From Trichobilharzia szidati (taxonomy: Eukaryota > Platyhelminthes > Trematoda > Strigeidida > Schistosomatidae), in assembly GCA_944472155.2 (NCBI GenBank), contig OX235272.1, positions 92,014,020 to 92,078,019 on the forward strand: a stretch of 64,000 nt of DNA, in the 5' to 3' direction. Below the pieces are notes generated by a model. That model had not been told where the DNA came from. It was given only the letters and a program-made list of their open reading frames with translations, and did not search any database. Both the position numbers and the translations under genes were made by a program. Below, piece after piece: positions 1 through 10,489 of this stretch; positions within the stretch are counted from its first letter, which is position 1; each line of letters opens with the position of its first letter.

Positions 1-764
1 TTTTAATATTTTCCCCTTTCGATAGCCATGTCTCACAGCCATAAAAGTGGACTGCTGCTACTCATCAAGGACACACCACGCTTGATTGATAACCGGATAT
101 CATATCTTTGCGAAAGATGATGGATGACATGAGCTGGTGAATGTCACACTAGCCTTTTATTATCTGTGCAACTAGTTGTAATTTATGGAATCCGTCTGGT
201 GGGATATCCCTATCACTAGTCTCTACACATACTTATACTCACTTGATGATATGTGTATACATCTTAAAACCGAATTGAGCAATTTGCTTTCCAACCTACA
301 AGGCTGATATACCTAGTGTGTAAATGTAAAGAAAAAATAAGGCCGTCATTTGTTTGATCAACACTGATAATTCTTTTCTTTTAAATATTGATTTTTGAGA
401 TGCACTATGAATCATTCTCATTCTCATTTTCTTTCTTTCTTTTTTTAGAATGTTAGTGCTTAATAGATTTTGTTGTCTTTCCATTTGTGCACTAACTACT
501 CCTACGAATATAATGATTAGTTATTTTCATCATTTACGCACACTTCACTGGTGGTCGTGGTCAGTTCACTGTTACTCTTCACTGCTGTACCTAGAGTTTT
601 AATGGAGTATAGTAAAACAAAAACCGAAAGAAGAAGAAGAAGGTTAATCACATGTTTTGAAAATATTTTCTTTTGGATAAGTAGGCATATATTTTACCGA
701 TATCCTCATACAATTAGGAAACTTACTAAGATTGTTGTTCTGAATCCAACATGATTACTGTTAT
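1..764. other. No gene recognised, AT-rich flank
   Basis: Short frames on both strands show no motif, and I find no convincing splice pair. A short GAA-rich run near 630-645 is the only low-complexity patch. Nothing here can be named. Confidence 0.5.
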
Positions 765-1635
765 TCGTTCTTTGGGACGACTTCAGGAGCACATCTGCAT
801 TGTATTCTATTCTCTGACATTACTCTCAGCTGGCTCCCATAAAGCTTTCATTTCCTCTTCACAGGATCTTTCCTGTGTTACGCTCGGAGATCTAACCCGT
901 TACCTCCCACTAGGGTTCCATTCGAGTGTTGGATCACTTAAACGCCTCTTCAGCGTATGTTCTATTCATCTGTATTTCTCTCCGTTCTTGGATGGTTCGC
1001 TGCACTGCTTATCTTCTCTGACTGGCCATCTAAACTTCAGTATTCAGTCAGCAAAAGGGGTGGGTATTGATGGAAGGGTGCAGTTTGTTGGTAGGGCTTT
1101 TTATGATGCAACATGACTCGGAACCATATAGAGGCACTGATTTGTATTTAATGTTTTAGATGCGGATCTTGTTCGCTATGCTGAATACCGTCGATCTTCA
1201 CAGTGATTTTAGAGTAATCCTTTTCTGATCTTGGCTTTAACATCCTCATCCGTGCCTCCTGTTTATGGTTGAAGAGATGCTGCCTAGGCAAGTGAAGGTG
1301 GTGACTTCTTTTAGATTTCTCTCGTTGATGGTGATTGGTGTTGGTTGTTGTGTAGTTGTCATGTGTCTTCACCACCTATTTCTCCTCTATGTCCATCTGA
1401 ATTCTTGTCTTCGTTGCTTCTTCTGCCTACCTGTTGGTTTTCGCCTGTAATTCTTCAAGTTTGTGAAACACAAGACACAAATCATCCACGAAACCCAAGC
1501 CTTCTAGTTTCAGTCTGTACGTACGTCTGTTTTCTCACCCGCCACGACCTGTCACATAATTCAGTCCACCACTGTTAGGAAGATCCCAGGTAACAGTAGG
1601 CAGTCTTGTTTTACTCCTGTTTAAACATAAGACCA
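765..1635 (-). mobile_element. RTE/SR2-like LINE fragment with RT catalytic box
   Basis: Read on the minus strand this is the reverse-transcriptase palm and the region after it from an RTE-type non-LTR retrotransposon. The catalytic box survives around 1482-1500 as GFVDDL (family form FADDL). The following segment matches the same region of the copies at 32455-33590 (+) and 62220-63260 (-). Frames are broken by stops and indels, so the copy is dead. Clade assignment is from recognition of the box and of the C-terminal tail seen in sister copies. Confidence 0.65.
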
Positions 1636-1649
1636 AAGGTAATTGGAGG

Positions 1650-1732
1650 ATGGTGACTAGCAGTGGAATCCAGGATAACGCGCATTTCGTCCTATTTGGG
1701 ACTCGTCATCAGCTGGATGTACCTGCATTCCG
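1650..1732 (-). ncRNA. Hammerhead ribozyme, family 1 copy a
   Basis: On the minus strand: helix I side CCAG, then CTGATGACGA, stem II GTCC/GGAC with loop CAAATA, GAAA, a short stem III ending ATC, and CTGG closing helix I. The layout is that of the schistosome SM-alpha hammerhead. It differs by three extra bases (CGA) between CUGAUGA and stem II, or equivalently C3 changed to A in the core AUGACGA. Activity is therefore doubtful. Confidence 0.75.
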
Positions 1733-2025
1733 CAGTGAGTGATGGTGTTCCTACCGAGGCTCGAACCCAGTGCCAATAGTTTCAAAAGCCAAAGCGTTAT
1801 CCACTGGACCACTTAGGCCACAAGAGTCACCTCTTGTGCAACGAGTCATATTAATTATTTAACTGAGTCGATGGGAAAATCTGAAATTGAATTAAATAAT
1901 TAATATGACCCGTTGCACAAGAGGCAGCTCTCGTGACCCAAATGGTCCGGCAGATAACACTTTGGTGTTTGAAAATATTGGCACTGGGTTCGAGCCTCAT
2001 TGGGGACACCATCACTCACTGCAGA

Positions 2026-2105
2026 ATGCAGGTACATCCTGCTGATGACGAGTCTCAAATAGGACGAAACGTGCGTTATCCTGGATTCCACTGCTAGTCA
2101 CCATC
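2026..2105 (+). ncRNA. Hammerhead ribozyme, family 1 copy b
   Basis: Plus-strand partner of the previous ribozyme: CTGATGACGA, stem II with GTCT/GGAC (one weakened pair), GAAA, CGTGCGTTATC and then CTGGATTCCACTGCTAG. It shares the three-base expansion before stem II. The two copies could pair along their full length if co-transcribed, which would mask both cores. Confidence 0.75.
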
Positions 2106-2239
2106 CTTCAGTTAACTTCTAGTCACATGAAAAGACATGTTCAAAGCATCTGCACAAGGAGCCGACATGTCAACCTGAGACCGAGCACTTCGGTTTAATC
2201 GATCGACGGGGAAATTTAAAATTCAATTAAATATTACCA

Positions 2240-3049
2240 AAGGTTGGTAGAGAATTGAAAAGCCTTAAAATCATTTCTTGTATTAATATGAATAATTTAC
2301 ACTGATACACTTGAGCGGAATCCTTCTTCTCTCTGGTTCAGAACGAAGTTAACTGTAATGGCGTGCACTCTTCCATCAGTACAGTATTCTATATCGTTCC
2401 CAATTAACTAATCAACGAAACTTCTAAGCTATTATAGGCATACATTGATTGGTGACGATGATGTAACCAATGTCATTCGTCTGTCTAGTCCTTGGTATTA
2501 GTACAGACTAAATTCTTCTGTCACAGTCAAGTTTACAATGTGATCAACCAATCTAGGTGTCTCGTCAGTGTAGTGCCCATTGAACTGATCTTAGGTGGTT
2601 GAAGGCAAGTGACAGAAAGCCTTGCACTTGAGTTTCGTACTGGCTGGCACTCGTCAGTGAAATGTCTCTGCGGTGGAAGATTCAAACCTATGGACATAGT
2701 ATCAATCATATTTGAATGCATGCAAGAAAACGCACTAGATGCTTTTGACTAGTTACATAATTCTCTATGAGATACTTCAAAATTGAAGTAAATATTTCAC
2801 ATTGCGTGTCGAATATCATGAGAATATTCGATGTTGTGCATATTTTGGATGGTTAGACAAGTTCTCCAGTATATTTACAATTGTACTATCCAATTTGATA
2901 GTTAGTATTGCCTTGTTGTATTGCTCTCAATGGTTTAAGAGTAATCGAATGCGTGTGTTACTAGGCCTTTGGATAAATCGCATTCCATTCATACACAATC
3001 TTCTTCTGTAATTATTATTTGTCACATAATAAAGATAAACGAAAAAAGA
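2240..3049. other. No gene recognised
   Basis: A short repeat-like block at about 2528-2725 contains tRNA-like GATTCAAACCT text, but I could not match it to the families in this window. Nothing else is recognisable. Confidence 0.4.
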
Positions 3050-4000
3050 AAACAAGTAGTTCAGTGAAGAGTCTCTTTTCGGCGAATTCATTTACATAGC
3101 TGTACAATCGCAAATATAGATATGGTTGTTTTGTATGTGTGTGTGTACATTAAATTTGTCAAACGAAAATACAATTAGTAAGTTCAGGTGAATTGGATGT
3201 TGATATAAGAGAGTAGTAACAAAAGTGATGAGTTGTCACAAACGATTGTTAAAGAAGAGTTACGTAATAACATGAATAGTTTAATGAAAGAGTTGTACTC
3301 AGGGTGTACATGGAGACAAAATATACGAAATTACAAAAGGTTTTGAGTGGAAAATAAGCATACAAACAAAAGATAAGTCAAATCAACATAGTTGTTACCA
3401 TGTGAGTAGAAGTGGTTGAATAATTTTCTTTTGTATGCACAGTTCCGGTTCCTCTAGCTTAATGGATGGGGCTTCTGTGATGCAAAGAAGACGGAATCGT
3501 ACTGTCTTTGGAAGGTTGTTCTTCACTTTGTAGATTACTTTGAGGGAGGAGGCGTTTGTTGAGATGGAATGACCAGTGTTGACGAGGTGTTCTATTATTG
3601 CACTACTTATGCAGCCACGCTGGATAGTGTTCTTTGACCCTTTTTGACAGGATACGCGTTGAGCGACCGATGTACCTGGCTCCACAGCAACAGGTGAACC
3701 TTTGTTACTACCCTCTTATATCAACACTTAATTCACCTGAACTTAATAATTGTAATTTCGTTTTATTACGTAAGTCTTCTTTAACAATCGTTTGTGACAA
3801 CTCATCACTTTTGTTACTACTCTCTTATATCAACATCTAATTCACCTGAACTTAGTGATTGTATTTTCGTTTGACAAATTTAATGTACACACACATACAA
3901 AATAACCACATATATTTGCGATTGTACAGCTATGAAAATGAATTCGCCGAAAAGAGACTCTTCGCTGAACTACTTGTCTTCTCTCTATTAATGTTCGAAT
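3050..4000 (-). mobile_element. Penelope-like element cassette with inverted arms
   Basis: An endonuclease C-terminal fragment (minus frame 3395-3685) lies between two inverted arms, about 3056-3270 and 3765-3980. Both arms carry GAGTCTCTTTTCGGCGAATTC, AATTTAATGTACACACAC and TTAACAATCGTTTGTGAC (in opposite orientation). A partial extra arm copy at about 3703-3775 lies tandem to the right arm, as in the tandem pLTR organisation of PLEs. The coding part shows the HLVNTGHSI...VIYKV...LLCITEA signature shared by all PLE endonuclease tails here. The cassette ends next to the 3' end of the pseudophosphatase gene. Confidence 0.75.
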
Positions 4001-4009
4001 GGGAATTTT

Positions 4010-5119
4010 TCAGGAAAAAGGAAAAATTACGATCAACTTACCAGTGGCTAAATTAACACTAATATTATTTAGTGCAATATTCATTCGTAGAGTTGGTTTA
4101 CACCTTAAACGTATAATTGGTTGAATCAATCGAATCTGTGCACCTATATTATTATTATTATTATCATCATTATTATTCTTTAACTCTGAATCCAATTTAT
4201 ACAAATATAGCATAGCAGCATCATTTTCATATTTTCGTGTAAAATCTGGTGCTGAAAATATCGTCAATAAACGTGGATTAACAAAAAATTCATAACCTTT
4301 CAATATTAATTCACTTGATCGTACAATTTGTTTTACACCAATACGCTTGCAAAATTCTTCCACTGCATTCGATCCATATAGATAACCTTGACCACATGGA
4401 TTTTGATCCCATCCATGTGTTTCATCATCAGGATCAGACCATATAAAATGCATTAATAAACGATTATTTTCAATATCTGCGGGTAAAATAATATTTTGTT
4501 CAATAAAAGCAATAAATTGTGTTTGTGTTTTAATATCGAATTGTTCAATCATTGGTGAGATACCACTGTGTACACAGAAGATTTCATTTTCCAAAATTGC
4601 CATAACCGGCATATACTGAAATATTTCCATTAGAATATGCCAAAAATTTAAACTGAATCGCTTTCCACATTCTTTATAAAAGCCGTGTGCTTTTGTCAAC
4701 CGTACACACTCATGTTTACCTCTAAGCAGGTATATTGACTTTGGATAGCATACTTTATAGATAATTAAAAGTAGTATAGTCTCTATACTCTGTGGTCCGT
4801 GGTTAATATAATTCCCTAGGAATAAATATTTTTTCTCTGGGGGATGACCATAGTAATTTAATATTCTTAATAAATGTCCATATTGACCGTATATATCACC
4901 GATAATTGTAATTGGTTCAGTTAAATCTAACTGGAGACAAACAGGTTCAGTCATTAAAATGTCTGGTAGAAATAAGGCAATATCTAGCACTTCTTTTTCG
5001 TTTATTTCAACATTTATCCCCTTCAATATTTGATTATCAGTTAAACGTGGTATTAAATTCATAGCTTTATTAATAACTAGACGCTTAAATTTATTTGATG
5101 ATATCACTTGACTAGACAT
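4010..5119 (-). CDS. PPP-family (PP1-like) pseudophosphatase
   Basis: A 369-codon frame covering a complete PPP Ser/Thr phosphatase domain (about residues 25-312), then an Asn-rich stretch (315-324) and a short unrelated tail. The family signatures are recognisable but degenerate: GDIYGQ (74-79; normally GDxHGQ), GNYINHG (102-108; normally GDYVDRG), RGKHEC (133-138; normally RGNHE), FCVHSG (181-186) and VRSSEL (266-271; normally RAHQ). Metal ligands equivalent to PP1 H66, D92, N124 and H248 have become Y77, N103, K135 and S269. The D95/R96 pair is N106/H107 and R221 is C242. D75, H136 and H184 remain. The frame is intact despite this, so it is probably selected for binding, not catalysis. No intron interrupts it, suggesting retroposition, but a strong donor (CTG|GTAAGT, minus, at 4041-4036) lies just before the stop and the true C-terminus may lie in another exon. 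Partners are unknown. Confidence 0.85.
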   Translation of the reverse strand: MSSQVISSNKFKRLVINKAMNLIPRLTDNQILKGINVEINEKEVLDIALFLPDILMTEPVCLQLDLTEPITIIGDIYGQYGHLLRILNYYGHPPEKKYLFLGNYINHGPQSIETILLLIIYKVCYPKSIYLLRGKHECVRLTKAHGFYKECGKRFSLNFWHILMEIFQYMPVMAILENEIFCVHSGISPMIEQFDIKTQTQFIAFIEQNIILPADIENNRLLMHFIWSDPDDETHGWDQNPCGQGYLYGSNAVEEFCKRIGVKQIVRSSELILKGYEFFVNPRLLTIFSAPDFTRKYENDAAMLYLYKLDSELKNNNDDNNNNNIGAQIRLIQPIIRLRCKPTLRMNIALNNISVNLATGKLIVIFPFS

Positions 5120-5640
5120 TTTCTTTTTTTCTAAATAATAATATTAATTAAATTAATGTCTTCACAAGAGAGGTAATATTATTCTAGGATTAATGCCTAA
5201 CATATTTGCTGTGACCTTGAAGCGTTGGTCAAGAAAATCGATAGTATTCAATGTTTCAATATTTCATGTGAATTAATCATGTGTTATCATTCGCATTTTG
5301 AATATAAGCTTCAATGAAATGCCTGGATATAAGTTTTTGTTTGAAACAAGATTAATATTTTTTTTCAGAAGAGATATGGTATCTCATTCACAAGAAAAAA
5401 AACCTTTTTTGAAATCGAGGTGGTGACTGATAAATTCACATGAAACCTTGAACAGAAATAGATTTGTTCAAGTTAGCGTGATTCATGCGGAAGAAATAAA
5501 GTGCTATTAAAATAGATAATAATGTCATATGAGAAAAAATAAATTTGAATAGGAGAATCACAGTTAACTGGTTAAATGTTTAACATTGAGTAAAATGAAT
5601 TAATCAGGCTGAAATAAAATGTCAGTATTTCTTTGTAAAT
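5120..5640. other. AT-rich upstream region of the pseudophosphatase
   Basis: No coding frame or repeat was recognised. It would contain the promoter of the minus-strand gene, but I cannot point to a specific element beyond general A/T richness next to the start codon. Confidence 0.35.
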
Positions 5641-5649
5641 TTATTTGAT

Positions 5650-6120
5650 GGTGATTTCACTGTGAAAATTGGCATGTATTCAAGAAGGAGACTGTTTTAT
5701 CCGCATATTACTAATATCTATGATCCAGAGCAAATAATCATGAATTCAGAGGTCATTGAATTCCTGCCCAAATGGTTGAATGATCAACGAGCTCAATGTC
5801 GTACCCTGAGAATTTCTGCATCGGTTAATGACTGGATCGTGGAGTTGTACTTCTGGAGAGTCCAACAATTGGACGAAACAGCTGTCTAGTTCTCCTTGGT
5901 TTGTAGTGATCTCTCAGTGACGGAAATTCAACAATCCTAAAATTGTAAAGACAATCAATGTGCACCGTGATGGCGAGCTACCTAGAATGGTGGCCACGTT
6001 GCAAACCTGACTGATAGAATTTAGTCTGCACCAAACAAAGGACTAGACAAATCACATTAGTTACTAGTGTCCAATCAAAGAGATCAAGTTTGTCAACCAG
6101 AGGTCTTCTGAATTCTGAGA
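5650..6120. mobile_element. Degenerate family 2 and family 4 repeat fragments
   Basis: At about 5740-5930 a decayed plus-strand family 2 copy is visible (TGGTTGAATGATCAACGAGC as A-box region, GGACGAAACAGCTGTC as ribozyme half). It is followed at about 5950-6075 by a family 4 tail (CACCGTGATGGCGAGCTACC, CTAGTGTCCAATCAAA), also seen at 35190-35310. Confidence 0.55.
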
Positions 6121-6124
6121 GACA

Positions 6125-6612
6125 GCGTATGCATATTCTTCGTGATCTGACTGGAAACTACTCACAATGTAACAGATAAATTCATTCTACTTCATTGAAA
6201 TTCTCAGCATCTTTACTGGTCTCTAGTAAATACTACTTTCTTCAACGTCCATATTTGTCTATTCTAGTTTCACACCATTTCTGTATACTATTTTGAAGTG
6301 TGATAACTTGAACTGATACAAGTCTGGGCTAAGATCTTCATTGATTTTACACTCAGTTTGTTGTTTGATGAAAAACTCCCATTTTAAAACAAAGTAGAAT
6401 TTGATAATCACTCCACGAAATGGGGTTCAGTGAAGTCTCGTACCAGCCATTTAGGGCTGTATTAGTCGCCTGATGTAATTCTTCAAAGTTCTACAAATCA
6501 GTTGTTGCAGGCTCTTAGTGACTCACTAACATGCGTGTAATTACTCTTCGTTATCTTTTGAATTTCTGAATATCTTCTTTAACCTTCATTGATTATTTTC
6601 ACTTCAAGTGTT
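6125..6612. other. No gene recognised
   Basis: Low-complexity AT-rich sequence without recognisable coding or repeat family content. Confidence 0.35.
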
Positions 6613-6614
6613 GG

Positions 6615-6965
6615 TTTTCAGGGATTTGATTGGTTACAGAACCATTGGAAAACCTGGGATTATGGTATAGCTGTTTCGTCCTAGTTTCGGGTTCTTCTGC
6701 AGTACGCACCCACCGCCAGGATTTGAACCCAGGACCTTTCGGTTACAAGATGATCTTGTTGACAATTCAGCCTTTAGGACCCGATCCAATATCCTGTGAA
6801 TTCCAACTACTGCCAGTTTGTGATGTGTACTGCAGTCAGAGACGTTACCACTGAGCTATTCGGACTCGCGTTTGACCTCCTGTAGGACTGTAGTGGGTAT
6901 TTTGATTGGACACTAGTAACTAGTGTGACGTGTCTAGTCCTTTTTTGGTGCAGACTGAATTCTAT
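6615..6965 (-). mobile_element. Family 2 copy joined to family 4 fragment
   Basis: Minus-strand family 2 body at about 6618-6815: B box as TTTGAACCCAGGAC and ribozyme half as CTGTTTCGTCCTAGTTTCGGG. Family 4 follows at about 6820-6960, with GTTACCACTGAGCTA as its A-box complement and the CTAGTGTGACGTGTCTAGTCC tail. The fusion shows nested or adjacent insertion. Confidence 0.65.
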
Positions 6966-7037
6966 CTATGTAATTCTATCTAATCTATTCTATTGTTATT
7001 TGGGATATTTATAAATTTGAGAATGTATTGATTATTC

Positions 7038-7042
<5 letters not shown>

Positions 7043-7072
<30 letters not shown>
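7043..7072. repeat. (TA)n microsatellite
   Basis: About fourteen uninterrupted TA units. Confidence 0.9.
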
Positions 7073-7074
<2 letters not shown>

Positions 7075-7402
7075 GAATTCTAACATGAAAATTGACTGAC
7101 AGGCAAAAATAGTTATAAAATGACACACACACACAAAAAGAAATTTTTGAGAAATAAAGAAGAAGTTAAATCTGAGCATAACTCTGGATTAGATTTTGGT
7201 TCATTTTGATGTGACGCACGTTCACTCCTATTTTTAAATGTGAACGAGTTGTCATTAATTATGAGCAATGAATTCTTCAGTAAATTTTACCAACAAAAAA
7301 GAGAATCCAGCTTGACTGTATACCAATATCGAATGGAATAGTCTAGTACAGAATTTTTGAGTAAATACTTGCCTTTCTGTTGATTTGGTGAAGTCGATGA
7401 TA

Positions 7403-7675
7403 ACTCACTCACTCACTCACTCACTCACTCACTCACTCACTCACTCACTCACTCACTCACTCACTCACTCACTCACTCACTCACTCACTCACTCACTCAC
7501 TCACTCACTCACTCACTCACTCACTCACTCACTCACTCACTCACTCACTCACTCACTCACTCACTCACTCACTCACTCACTCACTCACTCACTCACTCAC
7601 TCACTCACTCACTCACTCACTCACTCACTCACTCACTCACTCACTCACTCACTCACTTACTCACTCACTCACTCA
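7403..7675. repeat. Long (ACTC)n microsatellite
   Basis: About 68 tandem ACTC units over roughly 273 bp with a single C-to-T change at 7658. The purity implies recent expansion. It reads as an endless Ser-Leu-Thr-His frame that should not be called a protein. Confidence 0.98.
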
Positions 7676-7905
7676 TTTTAGTGGTAGAATACTCACCAAC
7701 TGCTACACACGTGGTCCGGGGTTCGATACTAGGCTAATGTACTCTTAAACCTCGCTTAACTGGTAGTGAACACAGTAAATGAGGAATGTTAGGTGTTAGG
7801 ATAGCAGTTTCACTAGATAAAAAGACAAAACCATTGCTAATGAAACTTAAAACTTCAAGCCTGAAGCCCTATGTTTAATTCGGAACTCAGAGAAATATAA
7901 ATAAA
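7676..7905 (+). mobile_element. Family 3 tRNA-like repeat, plus strand
   Basis: Begins with GTGGTAGAATACTCACCAAC (A-box-like) and has GGTCCGGGGTTCGATACTAG (B box), then the GAAGCCCTATGTTTAATTCGG end typical of this family. The long ACTC tract directly abuts its 5' side. Confidence 0.65.
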
Positions 7906-8284
7906 CAAACATTATAAGTAGCCATCTTTAAGCGTTAATTTTTAATTCGCCTATTTGAAGCCTGCTGTTAAAGTTTATCAGTTTCAAATATAGTTTTTCT
8001 AGCTGCCCAGAGTGATTTCCCATTTATATTGTCGTATGCATCTAAATGGAGGGGGATAGAAGTCAGAGATTTGAATTTGGCGGAATTATTTCAACTGTGA
8101 ATTTACAATCAATAAAAACGAATAAAAGTGAACAGTTGCATGCTATAGTAATAGAAATAATCAATCACAACAGGTAGACTTTATACAATATATATCAGAA
8201 TGTAAGAAGTTAAATTTATCTGCCTTCAGGGCAGTGCTTTTGATTACAATATTAAACCTGTTTTATCCATCATTACAGAGATTA
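7906..8284. other. No gene recognised
   Basis: AT-rich interval with no recognisable feature. Confidence 0.35.
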
Positions 8285-9340
8285 TTATATCAGTTTTAAT
8301 AATAATAATTTGCTTTATTCCAAAACAGTACATGTGATACAGAATGGAATTCTCAGCATTTTTACTACAGTATTGCATCCAGTTAGTACATTATCAATAA
8401 ATGGAATTCTACATAGATTAAGGAAATCTCAGTTTATAATGACAACAACATATTGGCATGTCGGTAGCAAAGCCAAAGCTGAACAGTGTTTGAAGGTGTT
8501 AGAAAAGTAGGTGCTATCATATATACTGGCGTAAGCGAGAGAAAGAAACAAAGCAGCACATAACGGAAAAAAAGAGAGAGAGAGAAAAGGAAAAGAAAGA
8601 AAGAAAATGTTGTACCTATAAATGATATGAGTTGGAAAGACGAGATCCAGTTGTTCTACTGACTATTTAATAAGTTATAGGTGTCACGCCTAATGCTTTC
8701 TATATCACACAGAACACGAGCTAAGTAGGGTATGGTTGAGTTTTTGTACTTGCTAGTGCGAGCATATAGTTTTCTATATAGGCTTCTGGTTTTGCCTGAT
8801 GAGATGCAAGGGGAGAGTTGTGAATGAAAAGGGTGGTGTGAGTTAGGTAAAATGGATTTAGCCCATTTTTCACATGAGTCCATGTGCCTGTCAACCAGAA
8901 TATTAACAAGCTGGTTAAGTGGCTCGTTACTTACCCTGCTGACAACCTTTAACATCCTGCGTAATAAGGTATAGTCTTTCTTCAGTAGCCCTGGAAAAAC
9001 TAAGGGGGGACAGTAGAGAATAATAGGCAGAATGCGAGAGTTAACGAATTGTAGGAGAAAGGGTTGGTTCATACCAGAATGTCTTAACTTCTTGATGCAG
9101 AAGGTAAGACGGAATATTTTCTTAGAAATCGTCAAGATATGAGACGACCAGGAGAGATCACCAGATAGAATGACACCTAGGTATTTAATTTCTTATGAAT
9201 TCTCTTATGAAACAATTACTTCTACAAATGTTTAGTGTCTAAGATATTGATGGCGAATGTTTAAAGGGCTATAACCGAAGTGTAGAATATTGTCTGGGAG
9301 ATAGACTTCCATGGCCATTTAATTTGAGATCAGATATCTA
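8285..9340 (-). mobile_element. CR1/Jockey-type LINE 3' part
   Basis: A minus-strand frame open from 9192 to 8656 (about 178 residues) begins with EIKYLGVILSGDLSW, the conserved block following the reverse transcriptase in CR1/Jockey LINEs. It contains LLRRMLKVVSRVS, the thumb/C-terminal region, and ends in a family-like tail. Upstream, at about 9200-9330, a frame-shifted DNILHFGYSPLNIR segment continues the same domain. About 8285-8655 is probably 3' UTR. This is a different LINE class from the RTE/SR2 copies. The single long frame makes it one of the less decayed LINEs here. Confidence 0.75.
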
Positions 9341-9399
9341 AAAGAAGAAAGTATGCCGTCGAAAAATGAGACGACGACTCACAATTCCGTTGCTGAATA

Positions 9400-10040
9400 A
9401 ATGATTGTTTATTATTATTATTCCCTTAACTATTACCCGTAAGCTTTCATCTTCTTATTATACGATCTCTTCCATCTCATCCTCAGATCTTTGCCCATTT
9501 CGTTGTTTAGCATTAGGGTCCCACTGAAGGGATGACCTGGTGAGTAATATCATTCAGCAATCTCCTCAGTATGGGCTCAATGCGTCTTCAGCTACTCCTG
9601 CATATGTTCTTAGTTGGTTCGTTTCCAGAGTATCTTGTTGTTAATTATCTCTGATCTGATCTGATCTTCAGTATCGAGAGAAAGTAGATGTTAATGAGGG
9701 TTTTCATCAGGCTGTTGGAGATACTTTTAGTAACGCGCCAAGTCTGTGAACCAAATAGAAGAAGTAACTTAACATTGGTGTTCAAAATCCAAATCTTGTT
9801 GTTTGTATCGATTACAGAAGATTTTCACATTAGTTTCAAAGAGATGAAGGTTTATTTTGCATTTCCAGTCCTGCTTCAAACATCCTCATCAGTGTTCACG
9901 CCCTTAGTTAAAACGATGTTACCTGTGTAATTGTAAGAATTAACTTCGTCCGAATTTTTTCCATTGATAGTCACTGATATTTGTTGCTGCCGGTTAGGTA
10001 TCTTCTTCACCTCTGTCTTCTTTATGTTCATTCATTTATT
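9400..10040 (-). mobile_element. RTE/SR2-like LINE fragment
   Basis: Minus-strand copy of the region after the RT palm, collinear with 25600-26110 and 62350-63010: CTGATCTTCAGTAT, then CGCGCCAAGTCTGTGAACC, then TTGGTGTTCAAAATCCAAAT. Multiple stops. Confidence 0.6.
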
Positions 10041-10079
10041 GCGTTCTGTTAAATAATCTAAATTGAGGAATTCTCATTT

Positions 10080-10310
10080 CCCAAGTTGATTTCACCCCAT
10101 CTCTGGCCCTCGAGTGGAATGAAAATGGGAAGCATCGAGTGAGTCATCCTAGGGTGACATGGAGGAGATCGTGTTAGCAAGAGATGAGAGAGTTTGGTCA
10201 ATCGTGGACCTAGCTGAAGAGGATGGCAGGAAACGGGACAAAGTGGAGATGTGTTGTTGAAGTCCTATGTTCCAGTTGGAATGCCAGGGAATAATAATAA
10301 TTATAATAAC
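10080..10310 (+). mobile_element. RTE/SR2-like LINE 3' end
   Basis: Plus-strand end of the same LINE: GGTGACATGGAGGAGATCGT, then GGAGATGTGTTGTTGAAGTC CTATGTTCC and a terminal AATAATAATA run. The terminus recurs at 33560-33590, 53690-53735 and (reversed) 25555-25600 and 62240-62270. The complete 3' end with a truncated 5' end is typical of target-primed insertion. Confidence 0.7.
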
Positions 10311-10489
10311 CTTTATCTGTTTAATTTTCCACAATCCACTGTCTCATTCACTTCAGATATCAATAGGTACAGCTGGTGGAAATCACCATTTTCCAGACTA
10401 AATTCTCCATACTATCAGACTGTCAAAGTTTCTAGGCACAAACAACTGATTTTGAAGTAATCAATGTATTTACATCTTCAGTTATAATG

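Larger units (their letters stand above)
1647..2235. mobile_element. Family 1 (SM-alpha-like) repeat, inverted pair
   Basis: Two copies face each other: a minus-strand copy at about 1647-1857 and a plus-strand copy at about 1893-2235. The junction is a palindrome (ATTAATTATTTAA against TTAAATAATTAAT). Each copy has a tRNA-like B box (GGTTCGAGCC at about 1988; reverse complement at about 1757), a GTGATGGTGT block, then a hammerhead ribozyme. The plus copy continues through ACATGTCAACCTGAGACCG to a tail ending near TCGACGGGGAAA. Known SM-alpha repeats are pol III-type schistosome repeats that encode hammerhead ribozymes; the family name is by resemblance. Confidence 0.8.

Noticed and set aside
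7385..7681. 98-codon Ser-Leu-Thr-His repeat frame
   Set aside because: It is the translation of the ACTC microsatellite; all frames of such a tract are open.
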